64,000 nucleotides of DNA. It comes from Saccharothrix saharensis (lineage in GTDB: Bacteria > Actinomycetota > Actinomycetes > Mycobacteriales > Pseudonocardiaceae). The notes under the pieces are model-generated. The model saw only the letters and a list, made by a program, of their open reading frames with translations, searched no databases and was not told where the DNA came from. Shown here in pieces: positions 41,675 through 50,447 of the stretch. A program made the position numbers and the translations under genes. How positions within the stretch are numbered: the stretch's first letter is position 1; the number at the start of each line of letters is the position of its first letter. Location of the stretch: the NCBI RefSeq assembly GCF_006716745.1, contig NZ_VFPP01000001.1, positions 2,232,001 through 2,296,000 on the forward strand, read 5' to 3'.

Positions 41675-42856
41675 GTGGTGTCCAGACCACAGCCCGCGAG
41701 CCAGCACACCGTGCGACGGCACAACTCCGCACTGGTGCTCGACGCCATCGCCGGGGCGCCCGGGTCGTCGCGCGCCACCGTGGCCGCCCGCACCGGCCTG
41801 ACCAAGGCGACCGTGTCCAGCCTCGTCGACCGGATGATCGGCGCGGGGCTCGTCGCCGAGGGCGAGGCGCAGGCCAGGTCCGGCCCCGGCCGGCGCGGCA
41901 CGGCGCTGCACCTGTCCCCCACCGGGCCGCACGGGCTCGGCGTGGAGATCGGGGTCGACTACCTGGCCACGTGCCTGGTCGACCTCACCGGCCGGGTGCG
42001 GGCGCGGTGGGTGCGGCCCAGCGACAACCGCGCCTCCAGCCCGGCACGGGTGCTGGGCAAGGTGGCCACGGCGGTGCGCACGGCGACCAGGCAGGACGTG
42101 CCGATCGGCGGGGTGGGCGTGGCCGTGCCCGGCCTGGTGGAGGTGGCGGGCGGGTCGTTGCGGCTCGCGCCGAACCTGGGCTGGCGCGAGGTCGACATCC
42201 GGGGCGAGCTGACCCGCCGGGTGGCACTGGACGTGCCGGTGCTGGTGGGCAACGAGGCGAACCTGGCCGCGTTGGCCGAGCTGTGGCACGGGGACGTGGC
42301 GACGGACTTCCTGCACATCTCGGGTGAGATCGGCATCGGCGCGGGCATCGTCGTGGGCGGGGCGCTGTTCGAGGGCGTGTCCGGGTTCGGCGGCGAGCTC
42401 GGGCACCTGTCGGTCGACCCGCGCGGGCCGGCGTGCGCGTGCGGGTCGCGGGGGTGCCTGGAGCGGCTGGCGGGGCAGGACGAGATCGTGCGCGCGGCGG
42501 GCGTGACGGGGGTGGACGAGCTGCTGGCGCGACTGGCGGCGGGTGACCGCACGGCCACGACGGCGGTGCGTTCGGCGGCGCGGTGGTTGGGCGTGGCGCT
42601 GTCCGGGGCGGTGAACCTGCTGGACCTGCCGACCGTGGTGCTGGGCGGGACGTACGCGCGGCTGGAGCCGTGGCTGCAGGAGCCGTTGCACGCGGAGCTG
42701 GACCGTCGCGTGGTCAGCGCCGAGTGGTCACCCGTTCGAGTGGTCGCGTCGTCGCTGGGCGCGGAGGCCGCCATGCGCGGCGCCGCCACCACCGCCGTCC
42801 GCGCGATCCTCGCCGACCCCGATCCCTACGTGACCTCCGCCCTGTCCCGAGCGTAG
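41675..42856 (+). CDS. ROK-family transcriptional regulator of xylose genes (XylR-like)
   Basis: A 393-residue repressor. Residues 1-75 form a winged helix (HNSALVLDAIAGAPGSSRATVAARTGLTKATVSSLVDRM). The ROK sugar-kinase-like domain follows, with VLVGNEANLAALAELWHG, GEIGIGAGIVVGG and the zinc motif CACGSRGCLE. Kinase activity is usually absent in such regulators. Divergence from xylAB and the shared dyad indicate control by xylose. GTG 41675 and 41678 are both possible starts. Confidence 0.9.
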   Translation: MVSRPQPASQHTVRRHNSALVLDAIAGAPGSSRATVAARTGLTKATVSSLVDRMIGAGLVAEGEAQARSGPGRRGTALHLSPTGPHGLGVEIGVDYLATCLVDLTGRVRARWVRPSDNRASSPARVLGKVATAVRTATRQDVPIGGVGVAVPGLVEVAGGSLRLAPNLGWREVDIRGELTRRVALDVPVLVGNEANLAALAELWHGDVATDFLHISGEIGIGAGIVVGGALFEGVSGFGGELGHLSVDPRGPACACGSRGCLERLAGQDEIVRAAGVTGVDELLARLAAGDRTATTAVRSAARWLGVALSGAVNLLDLPTVVLGGTYARLEPWLQEPLHAELDRRVVSAEWSPVRVVASSLGAEAAMRGAATTAVRAILADPDPYVTSALSRA

Positions 42857-42862
42857 AACTCA

Positions 42863-42975
42863 GGGGTCCCGAGCGTAGGACTCTCGAGACCCGAGCGTTC
42901 GACACACGCGCTGAACGTAGGGCCCACGCGTGTGTCGAACGCTCAGGCCTCGAGAGTCGAACGCTCAGGACCCCC
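42863..42975. repeat. Long nested inverted repeat (REP-like element)
   Basis: An imperfect palindrome of over 110 bases. The inner arms GAGCGTTCGACACACGCG (42893-42910) and 42927-42944 are perfect over 18 bases around a 16-base loop; GACTCTCGAG (42879-42888) pairs with 42949-42958; GGGGTCC (42863-42869 region) pairs with GGACCCC (42968-42974). The unit GAGCGT..GAAC recurs within each arm. It lies between convergent genes and could terminate both. Its modular form suggests a dispersed, possibly mobile repeat family. Confidence 0.75.
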
Positions 42976-43473
42976 GAACTCACCGTTCAGGTAGGAGAGG
43001 AGGCTCCGGTAGGTGTGAGTTGGGTCGCCCTCGACGGAGTGGATCACGTGGGGGTGCCGGGTGGCGATGATCCTTCGCAGGTTGTCGTACATCGCGGACA
43101 GCTCGGCGGGGGTGGCCTGGACGGTGCCGCGCTCGGTGAAGCGGCGGATCGCGTTCTCGCGGGAGTCGAGCAGGACCACCTCGTGGTAGGGCACCTCGAG
43201 CTCGGCGGCCAGGGCGGAGAGGCGGTCCAGGAACTCCGGGCGGCCCAGGAACTGGGGCACGACCACGTCGTGGCCGGACGTCAGGTGCACGCGGGCGGCG
43301 GCGATGGCGATGTCACGCGCCAAGCGGCCCGCTTCACCCAGGTCGCCGGCGATCAGGTCGCGCACCCGGTCGACGTCCAGCGCCAACGCGGGCGGGTGGT
43401 CTTCGGCGTAACGGCGCGCGATCGTCGACTTGCCGCAGCCCGGCGGGCCGTTCAGGGCGATCAGGCAGGGCAC
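42943..43473 (-). CDS. P-loop kinase-like protein (AAA_33 type)
   Basis: A 176-residue protein. Walker A is LIALNGPPGCGKSTIARRY at the N-terminus; ALDVDRVRDLIAGDL, HDVVVPQFLGRPEFLDRL and the lid region REAIRRF-like DSRENAIRRFTERG resemble small-molecule or zeta-toxin/chloramphenicol-phosphotransferase-type kinases. The substrate is unknown. The last ~12 codons (GEFGGPERSTLEA) are encoded by the right arm of the inverted repeat, so the repeat seems to have replaced or extended the natural C-terminus. Confidence 0.75.
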   Translation of the reverse strand: MPCLIALNGPPGCGKSTIARRYAEDHPPALALDVDRVRDLIAGDLGEAGRLARDIAIAAARVHLTSGHDVVVPQFLGRPEFLDRLSALAAELEVPYHEVVLLDSRENAIRRFTERGTVQATPAELSAMYDNLRRIIATRHPHVIHSVEGDPTHTYRSLLSYLNGEFGGPERSTLEA

Positions 43474-43490
43474 CCCGCCGAGCCTAGCGG

Positions 43491-43523
43491 CGGGGGGCGG
43501 TGCCCCCTGGTCACCGCCCCCCG
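43491..43523. repeat. GC-rich hairpin upstream of the kinase gene
   Basis: CGGGGGGCGGTG (43491-43502) pairs perfectly with 43512-43523 across a 9-base loop. It lies 18 bases upstream of the kinase start; it may attenuate transcription or be a relic terminator. Confidence 0.5.
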
Positions 43524-43544
43524 CACCACATCCTGCTGACCACC

Positions 43545-43575
43545 GGTACACGCCGGGTACACCCCTCCGTGTACC
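43545..43575. promoter_or_regulatory. GGTACAC heptamer repeats, possible relic SARP operator
   Basis: GGTACAC occurs at 43545-43551 and 43556-43562 (11-base pitch, 4-base gap) and inverted as GTGTACC at 43569-43575. SARP regulators bind heptamer direct repeats with this 11-base pitch; the site lies just upstream of the decayed AfsR/SARP-type gene. Confidence 0.4.
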
Positions 43576-43619
43576 GGCATCACTACGCTGTGCACCGGAC
43601 GTTCTGCTGCCCCGCTCGG

Positions 43620-44117
43620 CCGGCGCGAACCCCAGGACCTCCCTCTCCGACCTGCGCCGCCTGCTGCGGGACAGCGAGGGCGGAGCCGTGGTCGACACCC
43701 GCCCGGACGGCTGCGCGGCATGCAGGAGCTGGGGCTCACCGTGCAGGAGGACGAAGTCCACGCCCGCCTGGCCCCGGGCCGGCAAGCGGAGCAGTGCGGC
43801 GAGCTGTCCGCCCTCACCGAGCGGCACCCGCTGCGGGAACGGCCGGCGCTGCGCGAGGCGCTGGGCACCGCGCACGGCTGCTGCCAAGGCGCTCACCGCG
43901 CGGGCCCGCACCGCGCCCGCCCCAGGGGCAGCCGTGCACGCCCGGCAGGTCCTTGACCTGCACCGGAGCACCGGCCACCTGGCCGGCGAGGCGCACACCC
44001 CCGCACCTGCCCGGCCACCTCGACCCCGAGCACGCGCGAACACGCCGGCGAAGCGCGCTGGACCTGTTCACCCGAATGCAGTCTCCCGAAGCGGACGCGC
44101 TTCGGGCGCTCGTCTGA
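43620..44117 (+). pseudogene. Decayed AfsR/SARP-type transcriptional regulator
   Basis: No intact frame exists, but four pieces match successive parts of AfsR-type regulators in different frames. LSDLRRLLRDSEGGAVVDTRPDG (about 43640-43712) matches the end of the OmpR-like DNA-binding domain. VHARLAPGRQAEQCGELSAL...ERHPLRERPALREALG (about 43755-43865) matches the BTAD domain. ARQVLDLHRSTGHLAGEAHT (about 43940-44000) matches a TPR unit. ALDLFTRMQSPEADALRALV (44058-44117) matches the C-terminal TPR end with its stop. The NB-ARC ATPase and most TPRs are deleted. This is gene decay with frameshifts and large deletions. Confidence 0.65.
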
Positions 44118-44171
44118 CAGCCTGGACGGCACGTTTGTCGGTGCGGACAATCGTCGTGAGACTGCCAGGGG

Positions 44172-46868
44172 GTGGACCGGTTGCCGCGTGGAGAGCGCCC
44201 GTTGGACGTCGGTGACAGCCCGCTGCTCAGGTTCGCCGCCGACCTCCGGTCGCTGCGGGACAAGGCGGGCGGGCACAGCTACCGGCAGTTGGGCGCGCGG
44301 GCCCACTACTCGGCGACCACGCTGTCGGACGCGGCGGGTGGGCGCAAGCTGCCCACGCTCGCGGTGACGCTCGCGTACGTGCGCGCCTGCGAGGGCGACG
44401 TGACCGAGTGGGAGGACCGGTGGCGGCAGGTCGCCGCCGAGGTGCTGCCCAGCCCGGAGGCCGGTCCCGAGGAGGGCCACCCGCCGTACGCGGGGCTGGC
44501 GGCCTACGGCACCGAGGACGCCGAGTGGTTCTTCGGCCGCGACCACCTGCTGGACGACCTGGAGCAGCGCATCGCGCACCGCCGGTTCGTCGCGGTGTTC
44601 GGCGCGTCGGGCGCGGGCAAGTCCTCGCTGCTGCGCGCCGGCCTCGTGCCGCGGGTGGGCGGCCGGGTCGTGGTCACCTCGCCCAGCGAGTCGGCCGAGC
44701 CGGACCTGGACGTCGACCTGCTGATCGTGGACCAGTTCGAGGAGGTCTTCACGCTCTGGCCGGACGCCGACCGGCGCACCGCGTACGTCGACGCCCTGCT
44801 CACCGCCCGCTGCAAGGTCGTGATCGGCGTGCGGGCCGACTTCTACGGGCACTGCGCGCAGCACCCGGCGCTGGTGGAGGCGTTGACCGACGGCCAGTTG
44901 CTGCTCGGGCCGATGGGCCCGGAGGAGCTGCGCCAGGTGATCATGCAGCCCGCCGTGAAGGCGTCGTGCACGGTGGAGACGGCGCTGGTGTCCCGGCTCA
45001 TCGCCGACGCCACCGGCCAGCCGGGCGTGCTGCCGCTGGTGTCGCACGCGTTGCTGGAGACCTGGCGGCGCCGGCGCGGCACCACGCTGACGCTGGCCGG
45101 CTACGAGGCCGCGGGCGGCATCCAGCACGCCATCGCCCAGACCGCCGAACGCACCTACACCTCGCTGGAACGCCACCAGCGCGCTTTGGCGCGGCAGGTG
45201 TTCCTGCGGCTCACCGCCCTGGGAGACGGCACCGAGGACACCAAGCGGCGGCTGCCGCGCGCCGAGCTCGACCACGACGTCGACGTGGACGTGGTGCTCG
45301 ACCGGCTCGCGCACGCCCGCCTGCTCACCCTGGACCGCGACAGCGTGGAGATCGCGCACGAGGCGCTGATCCGCTCGTGGCCGCGGCTGCGCGGTTGGCT
45401 CGCCGAGGACCGCGAGGGGCTGCGCACCATGCGCCGGCTCACCGAGGCCGCCGCCACCTGGGAGTCGCTGGGCCGCGACCCGGACGCGCTGTACCGGGGC
45501 TCCCGGTTGGACACCGCCGTGGAGTGGACGCAGCGCGACGGCGTGCGCACCAGCGCCCAGGAACGCGACTTCCTGGCCGAGAGCCTCCAGGCGCGCGACC
45601 GGGAACGGCTGCAAGCGCACCGGCACACCCGCAGGCTGCGCCAGCTCGTGGCGCTGCTGGCCGTGCTGCTGGTGCTCGCGGGCACCGCCGTGGTGCTGGC
45701 GATCACCTCGCAGAAGGAGGCCGCGGCGGGCTGGAAGTCGTCGGCCGCCTGGTACGTGGCCAACCAGTCCCAGGGTCTGCGCAGCAGCGACCCGCAGCTC
45801 GCCGACCAGCTCGCCATCGCCGCGCACGACCTCAACCCGAACGACGAGACGCGCAACGGGGTGCTCAGCGCCCACGCGTCGAGCGAGTTGAACGTGGCCG
45901 GCCGGGCGGCCTTCGCGTCCGCCCAGGCGCTCAGCGACCCCGACCTCCAGCGCGACCCGGACAGGAAGACGCCCGTGCACGTGCTCGGGCCCGCCGACGA
46001 GACGGTGACCTCGATCGCCGTCGACGAGGAGGGCCGAGCCTTCACCACCACGCTGGTGGACGGGGCGGCGAAGATCTGGGACGTCACCGACGTGACCGCC
46101 GAGGTGCTGCGCACCTTCGACTTCCCGGTGGACCGGATCGCGTTCGACCCGGCGCGCGCCCGCACGCTGGTCACCGTGTCCGACACCGCCGCGGTCGCGG
46201 TGTGGGACTGGTCCGACCCGGCGAACCCGGTGGAGGCCGCCCGACTGCCCGGTCACGCGCGGCCGGTCGTCGGTGTCGTCTACAGCCCCGACGGCGAGGT
46301 CGTGGTGACCTTCGACGCCATGGGCGTGGTCCGGCTGTGGGACGTGTCCGAGCCGAAGAGGCCGGACCCGGTCACCGAGGTGGACACCGGCCAGGACGTC
46401 ACCGCGGCGGCCCTGTCGCACGACCGCCGCACGCTGGCCCTCGGCTCGGCGAAGGGCGAGGTCCGGCTGTACGACGTGACCGACCGCGGCGAGCCGGTCG
46501 AGCTGTGGTCCGGCAAGGCGCACCGCGGCGCGATCCAGGCGCTGGGCTTCCACCGGTCCGGTGACGCGCTCGCGACCGTGGGCACGCAGGACAAGGTGGC
46601 GCTGTGGGACGTGTCCGACCTGCGGCGACCGGTCGAGCGGGGCCGGATCAACGGGCTCACCGAGGGCGTCTACGCGGTGGGGTTCGGCTCCACCGCGACC
46701 AACGTGGTGACGTCGAAGTCGAACGGCACCGTGCGGTCCTGGGAGTTCGACTTCGCCACGGCCGTGCGCGAGATGTGCGACGCCGTGACCACCCACATCA
46801 CCCGCGAGGAGTGGCAGCAGTACGTGGGCGCGGTCGGCGCGCTGGAGTACCGCCGCCCGTGCGGTTGA
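44172..46868 (+). CDS. HTH-nSTAND1-transmembrane-WD40 protein
   Basis: An 898-residue multidomain protein. Residues ~15-75 are an XRE-like helix-turn-helix (FAADLRSLRDKAG, YRQLGARAHYSATTLSDAAGG). Residues ~105-480 are a novel STAND NTPase (YAGLAAYGTEDAEWFFGRDHLL, Walker A FGASGAGKSSLLRAGL, Walker B LLIVDQFEEVFTLW, then LPLVSHALLETWRRR). One transmembrane helix follows (about 493-515, LVALLAVLLVLAGTAVVLAI), then WD40-like repeats (KIWDVTDV, AVWDWSDP, RLWDVSEP, RLYDVTDR, ALWDVSDL). STAND proteins are signal switches; this architecture is common in actinobacteria and its targets are unknown. Confidence 0.88.
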   Translation: MDRLPRGERPLDVGDSPLLRFAADLRSLRDKAGGHSYRQLGARAHYSATTLSDAAGGRKLPTLAVTLAYVRACEGDVTEWEDRWRQVAAEVLPSPEAGPEEGHPPYAGLAAYGTEDAEWFFGRDHLLDDLEQRIAHRRFVAVFGASGAGKSSLLRAGLVPRVGGRVVVTSPSESAEPDLDVDLLIVDQFEEVFTLWPDADRRTAYVDALLTARCKVVIGVRADFYGHCAQHPALVEALTDGQLLLGPMGPEELRQVIMQPAVKASCTVETALVSRLIADATGQPGVLPLVSHALLETWRRRRGTTLTLAGYEAAGGIQHAIAQTAERTYTSLERHQRALARQVFLRLTALGDGTEDTKRRLPRAELDHDVDVDVVLDRLAHARLLTLDRDSVEIAHEALIRSWPRLRGWLAEDREGLRTMRRLTEAAATWESLGRDPDALYRGSRLDTAVEWTQRDGVRTSAQERDFLAESLQARDRERLQAHRHTRRLRQLVALLAVLLVLAGTAVVLAITSQKEAAAGWKSSAAWYVANQSQGLRSSDPQLADQLAIAAHDLNPNDETRNGVLSAHASSELNVAGRAAFASAQALSDPDLQRDPDRKTPVHVLGPADETVTSIAVDEEGRAFTTTLVDGAAKIWDVTDVTAEVLRTFDFPVDRIAFDPARARTLVTVSDTAAVAVWDWSDPANPVEAARLPGHARPVVGVVYSPDGEVVVTFDAMGVVRLWDVSEPKRPDPVTEVDTGQDVTAAALSHDRRTLALGSAKGEVRLYDVTDRGEPVELWSGKAHRGAIQALGFHRSGDALATVGTQDKVALWDVSDLRRPVERGRINGLTEGVYAVGFGSTATNVVTSKSNGTVRSWEFDFATAVREMCDAVTTHITREEWQQYVGAVGALEYRRPCG

Positions 46869-46904
46869 TTGGCGGGCCGGCACGATCGGGCAGATAATCA
46901 CCGC

Positions 46905-47303
46905 GTGACCACGCCGCGTGACGATGACCGCACCGAAGCGCTGCCGACGAGTCCGATCCCGGACGGGCCACCCGTCGTGAGCCCGCGCGGACCGGGTCCG
47001 GTCGAGCCGTCGGTGACGGGCGCGCCGGAGCGCACGGCCGGCACCCAGGCCAAGCTGAAGCCGACGCGGATCAGCGGCACGTGGGTCGCCGTGCTGGCGT
47101 CGATCGTGGTGCTGATCGTGCTGCTGGTGTTCATCCTGCAGAACCTCGCCGACGCCACGATCCACTTCCTGGGCGCGGCGGGCACGCTGCCGCTGGGCGT
47201 GGCGCTGCTGTTCGCGGCGATCGCCGGGGCGATCCTGGTGGCCCTGGTCGGCGCAGCCCGGATAATGCAGCTGCGCCGCCAGGCCAAACGAGGGCTGCGC
47301 TAA
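46905..47303 (+). CDS. LapA-domain membrane protein
   Basis: A 132-residue protein with a disordered Pro-rich N-terminal ~60 residues and two transmembrane helices (about 67-87 and 100-122) around NLADATIHFLGAAGTLPLGVALL, the LapA (DUF1049) pattern. LapA-type proteins help assemble the cell envelope in Gram-negatives; the role in actinobacteria is unclear. GTG 46905 gives the family start (TTPRDDD). Confidence 0.85.
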   Translation: MTTPRDDDRTEALPTSPIPDGPPVVSPRGPGPVEPSVTGAPERTAGTQAKLKPTRISGTWVAVLASIVVLIVLLVFILQNLADATIHFLGAAGTLPLGVALLFAAIAGAILVALVGAARIMQLRRQAKRGLR

Positions 47304-47310
47304 GTCGTCC

Positions 47311-50010
47311 TCAGACCGAGGAACAGGACCTGCCGTTCAGCTGGAAGCCGGTGGGCGCGACGTTGCTGCCCTGCCAGCTCGCCTGGAATCCGAAGTCCAC
47401 CGAGCCACCCGCTGCGATGGTCCCGTTCCAGCCCTCGTTGGTCACCGTCACGGCCGCGCCGCTCTGCGACGCCCTGCCGTTCCAACTGTTGGTGATCTGC
47501 TGGCCGTTCGCGAACGCCCAGCGCAGGCTCCACCCCGTGAGCGAGGTGGCCCCTGTGTTGGTGATCCTCACCGAACCGGTGAAGCCACCTCCCCACTGGC
47601 TGGAGACCTGGTAGCGCACCGAGCAGCCGGGTGGCGGCTGGTCCGTGATCGTGGTCGTGCCAGTGGTGGTCGTGGTGGTGGTCGTCGTCGTGGTCGTGCC
47701 GGTCGGCGACGAGTCCGTGGGGTGCGTGTTGGTGTTGCTGGTACCGCCGCTCGGCTCCGCGACGAGGATGCCCCGGCCGTTGGTGCCCAGGTAGACGCGG
47801 CCGTAGACGCGCGGGTCGCCGGTGATCGCCTCGCCCATGTTCCCGTACTGGTGCGCGTCGTCGTTGATGCGCACCCAGTGGCCGCCCTCGTCGTCGGACC
47901 GGTACACGCCGGTCTTGCCGTCGATGGTCAGCACCCCGTACAGCGCCGGGTAGGGCTTCTCCAGCGCGCCCTTGCCGAAGCCGATGTTCACCGCCGACGT
48001 GACGCCGGCGAGCGCGCTCACCGTCGCACCGCCGTCGGTCGAGCGGAACAGGCCGCCGTCGCCGGCCAGCCACAGGTGGCCCTCGTGCCCCGGCACGGCG
48101 TGCAGCTTGCCCACGTCGGCCGTCGCGCCCGCGGTGAACGTCGCGCCGCCGTCCGTGCTGACGTACACCGTGCCGCCCGCCAGGCCGTAGAACCTGTTCG
48201 GGTTCACCCGGTCCGACTCGACCACCGCGCCCGCCGGGATGCCGGTGGACGGCGCCCAGGACGTGCCGAAGCCCACCGAGTGGTGCACCGCCGCGCCGGC
48301 CGGGCTCCACACGAACCGGCTGCCGTCCGCCGCCGCCGCGACCGTGCCACCGCCCGTGACACCGCCCGGCTCGCTGCCCGCGAACCAGTTCGCGCCGCCG
48401 TCGGTGGAGAACGCCACGTGCGGCGAACCGTCCACGTTGCCGGCGCGGGCCATCACCGACGGGTTCTTCTCGGCGAAGTCCAGGCTCGTGGTGCTGGTGA
48501 AGTTCGGCTGCTGGAACATCATCGCCGGCACCTCGGCCAGGTCGGTGTGCCGGAAGCCGCCGATGTCACCCAGGCCGCTGATCAGCGGCGCGCCGGTCGG
48601 CGGGCTGATCAGGTCGAGCACCGCGGTCTCCTCCAGCCCCGCGGCGGTCGGCTTGATGGTGATCTGGCCGCCGGCGTCCCACTTCAGCAGGTCCGTGGTG
48701 CCGTAGACGGTCGCGCCCGTGCCGTACAGCATGCGGTTGGGGTCGAACGGGTCGATCTCCAGCGACTCGACCATCCAACCCAGCTTGGGCGTCACCTCGG
48801 GTGGCTGCGGGTTCACGCCCCAGCTCAGCCACGGTGAGGAGCCGATGTCCATCTTGTAGCGGAAGCTGCGGTTCGGGTAGCCGGTGAAGTCCCAGGCCCG
48901 CGTCCACGTCGCGCCGCCGTCCGTGCTGCGGAAGATGATGATGTCCGGCCACCAGGAGATCTGGGTGGCGACCATCAGCGTGTTCGGGTTCTGCCGGTCG
49001 ACGGTCAGGCCGCTGTAGCCGAAGTAGTCGTCCGCGCTGGTGGAGGGGACGGGGCTGATCCGCGTCCACGCGCCGGTGGCGGTGTCGTACTTCCAGACGT
49101 CGCCCTTGCCGCCGTCGTACGGGCCGCCGGTGTCGCTGGTGGCCAGGTAGAGGAAGCCGCCCTCGGTGTCCAGCACGCCCTTGTGCGCGATGTAGCCGGT
49201 CGGCTGGCCGGCGAGCCTGGACCAGGTCGCGCCCGCGTCCGTGCTGCGGTAGACCGTGTTCTCCTTGTCGGCGACGCCGACGTAGATGGTCCTGGACGGG
49301 CTGCCCGCCGTCGACGAGCGCGGGTCGTAGGTCACCCAGACCACGCCCTGGACGTCGTTGGCGTAGCCGTTGGTGTCGTCGGGGTCGGCGATGTAGTCAC
49401 CGGGGTTGGGGAAGCTCGCGACCCGGGACCACGTGACGCCGCTGTCGGTGCTGCGCCACAAGCCCTTGCCGCTGGGCGCGCCGAAGTACAGCACCCGGCC
49501 GTCGTTGGGGTCGACCGACAACCGCTCCCCCATGCCGCGGCCCGGCATGTTGCCGCCGACCTTGAAGGGCAACTCGGTGCGCTGCCACGTGGCACCGCGG
49601 TTGGCGGAGCGCAGGATCGCGCCGTTGTTCGGGTCCCAGCTGTTGGTGTACATGCCGACGGCGGCGTAGACCTTGTCGGCGTTCTCGGGGTCGGGGGCGA
49701 TGCTCGCCACGCCGTTGTAGCCCCACCTGTCCCAGCCGACCCAGTCGAGCAGCGGGATCCACCGGCCGGTCGCCTGGTCCCACCGGTACGCGCCGCCGAT
49801 GTCGGTGCGGGCGTAGATCAGGTCCTTCTCGGCCGGGCTGAACACGATGCCGGGCACGAACCCGCCGCCCGCGATCTCCACGTTGCGCCAGTTGTGCGGC
49901 TGCGCGGGCACGGCGGCGGAGGTGGGCGCGGCGGGGCTCGCGGCGGCGGTGACCAGCACGACGCCGATCGCGGCCAGGGCCGCGGTGGTCAGGGCCAGCA
50001 GCCGCTTCAC
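47311..50010 (-). CDS. Secreted GH74 xyloglucanase with CBM2
   Basis: An 899-residue exported enzyme. Signal peptide: residues 1-30 (KRLLALTTAALAAIGVVLVT, Ala-rich cleavage region). The catalytic part is a double seven-bladed beta-propeller with many STDGG/STDAGAT repeats. The two catalytic Asp candidates lie in ARTDIGGAYRW and GLGDIGGFRHT, as in GH74 endo-xyloglucanases. A Thr-rich linker (about 775-800) leads to a C-terminal family 2 cellulose-binding module (CSVRYQVSSQWGGGFTGSV, WSLRWAFANGQ, final Cys). It degrades xyloglucan outside the cell. A CebR box 550 bases upstream suggests cellobiose control. Confidence 0.93.
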   Translation of the reverse strand: MKRLLALTTAALAAIGVVLVTAAASPAAPTSAAVPAQPHNWRNVEIAGGGFVPGIVFSPAEKDLIYARTDIGGAYRWDQATGRWIPLLDWVGWDRWGYNGVASIAPDPENADKVYAAVGMYTNSWDPNNGAILRSANRGATWQRTELPFKVGGNMPGRGMGERLSVDPNDGRVLYFGAPSGKGLWRSTDSGVTWSRVASFPNPGDYIADPDDTNGYANDVQGVVWVTYDPRSSTAGSPSRTIYVGVADKENTVYRSTDAGATWSRLAGQPTGYIAHKGVLDTEGGFLYLATSDTGGPYDGGKGDVWKYDTATGAWTRISPVPSTSADDYFGYSGLTVDRQNPNTLMVATQISWWPDIIIFRSTDGGATWTRAWDFTGYPNRSFRYKMDIGSSPWLSWGVNPQPPEVTPKLGWMVESLEIDPFDPNRMLYGTGATVYGTTDLLKWDAGGQITIKPTAAGLEETAVLDLISPPTGAPLISGLGDIGGFRHTDLAEVPAMMFQQPNFTSTTSLDFAEKNPSVMARAGNVDGSPHVAFSTDGGANWFAGSEPGGVTGGGTVAAAADGSRFVWSPAGAAVHHSVGFGTSWAPSTGIPAGAVVESDRVNPNRFYGLAGGTVYVSTDGGATFTAGATADVGKLHAVPGHEGHLWLAGDGGLFRSTDGGATVSALAGVTSAVNIGFGKGALEKPYPALYGVLTIDGKTGVYRSDDEGGHWVRINDDAHQYGNMGEAITGDPRVYGRVYLGTNGRGILVAEPSGGTSNTNTHPTDSSPTGTTTTTTTTTTTTGTTTITDQPPPGCSVRYQVSSQWGGGFTGSVRITNTGATSLTGWSLRWAFANGQQITNSWNGRASQSGAAVTVTNEGWNGTIAAGGSVDFGFQASWQGSNVAPTGFQLNGRSCSSV

Positions 50011-50447
50011 GGTTTCGCTCCCGGGGCTCGGGACGGGACCGGCTCGGGTGCCGAGGCGGTGAGGGCCGACGCGGTGCGGGTCGTGGTGGTGGTGCGGACC
50101 GGACCCGAGCGGACCGGGCCGGGCGGGAACGTGGGCCCGACGCGGACCGGGCGCGAGAAGTCCGGCTTCGGGAAATCCGCCCGCGCGGAGACCGGCTGCG
50201 CGGGCCGTACCCGCGGAGTTCGCGGCAGCGGGTGCTGTGGCTGCGAGTGCTGCGGCAGCGCCGGAAGTCGCGCTGGGACGGCGATTCGCACGGAATGCCC
50301 GGTTTCCCAACGATTCCGCCCCACCGCCCGGGCGACGCCGGCGTGGTCGCGCGTGGCGGGGCGCGCGTGGTCCGGACCAGCGGCCCGCGCGTCACCGGCG
50401 TGGCCCGGCGGGGCCGGTGCCGGCGAGGGCGGGGTGCGTCGGGCCAT
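50007..50447 (-). CDS. Possible Pro/Arg-rich leader protein of the xyloglucanase gene
   Basis: A 146-residue frame without a signal peptide or membrane segment, rich in Pro, Ala and Arg. Its start (ATG 50447) has AAAGGAG about 9 bases upstream, and its TGA overlaps the GTG of the GH74 gene (GTGA), the coupling seen in true operons here. No homologous family is recognised. It may be a real small protein, a translated leader, or chance; the sequence looks disordered. Confidence 0.4.
   Translation of the reverse strand: MARRTPPSPAPAPPGHAGDARAAGPDHARPATRDHAGVARAVGRNRWETGHSVRIAVPARLPALPQHSQPQHPLPRTPRVRPAQPVSARADFPKPDFSRPVRVGPTFPPGPVRSGPVRTTTTTRTASALTASAPEPVPSRAPGAKP

Noticed and set aside
43893..47165. 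A 1090-codon minus-strand frame opposite the STAND gene
   Set aside because: Antisense to a protein with full domain motifs; composition is His/Arg/Gly-rich and meaningless.
47640..47710. Short tandem repeat of GTG/GTC units
   Set aside because: It encodes the Thr-rich linker between the GH74 and CBM2 domains; codon-level low complexity, not a separate repeat element.
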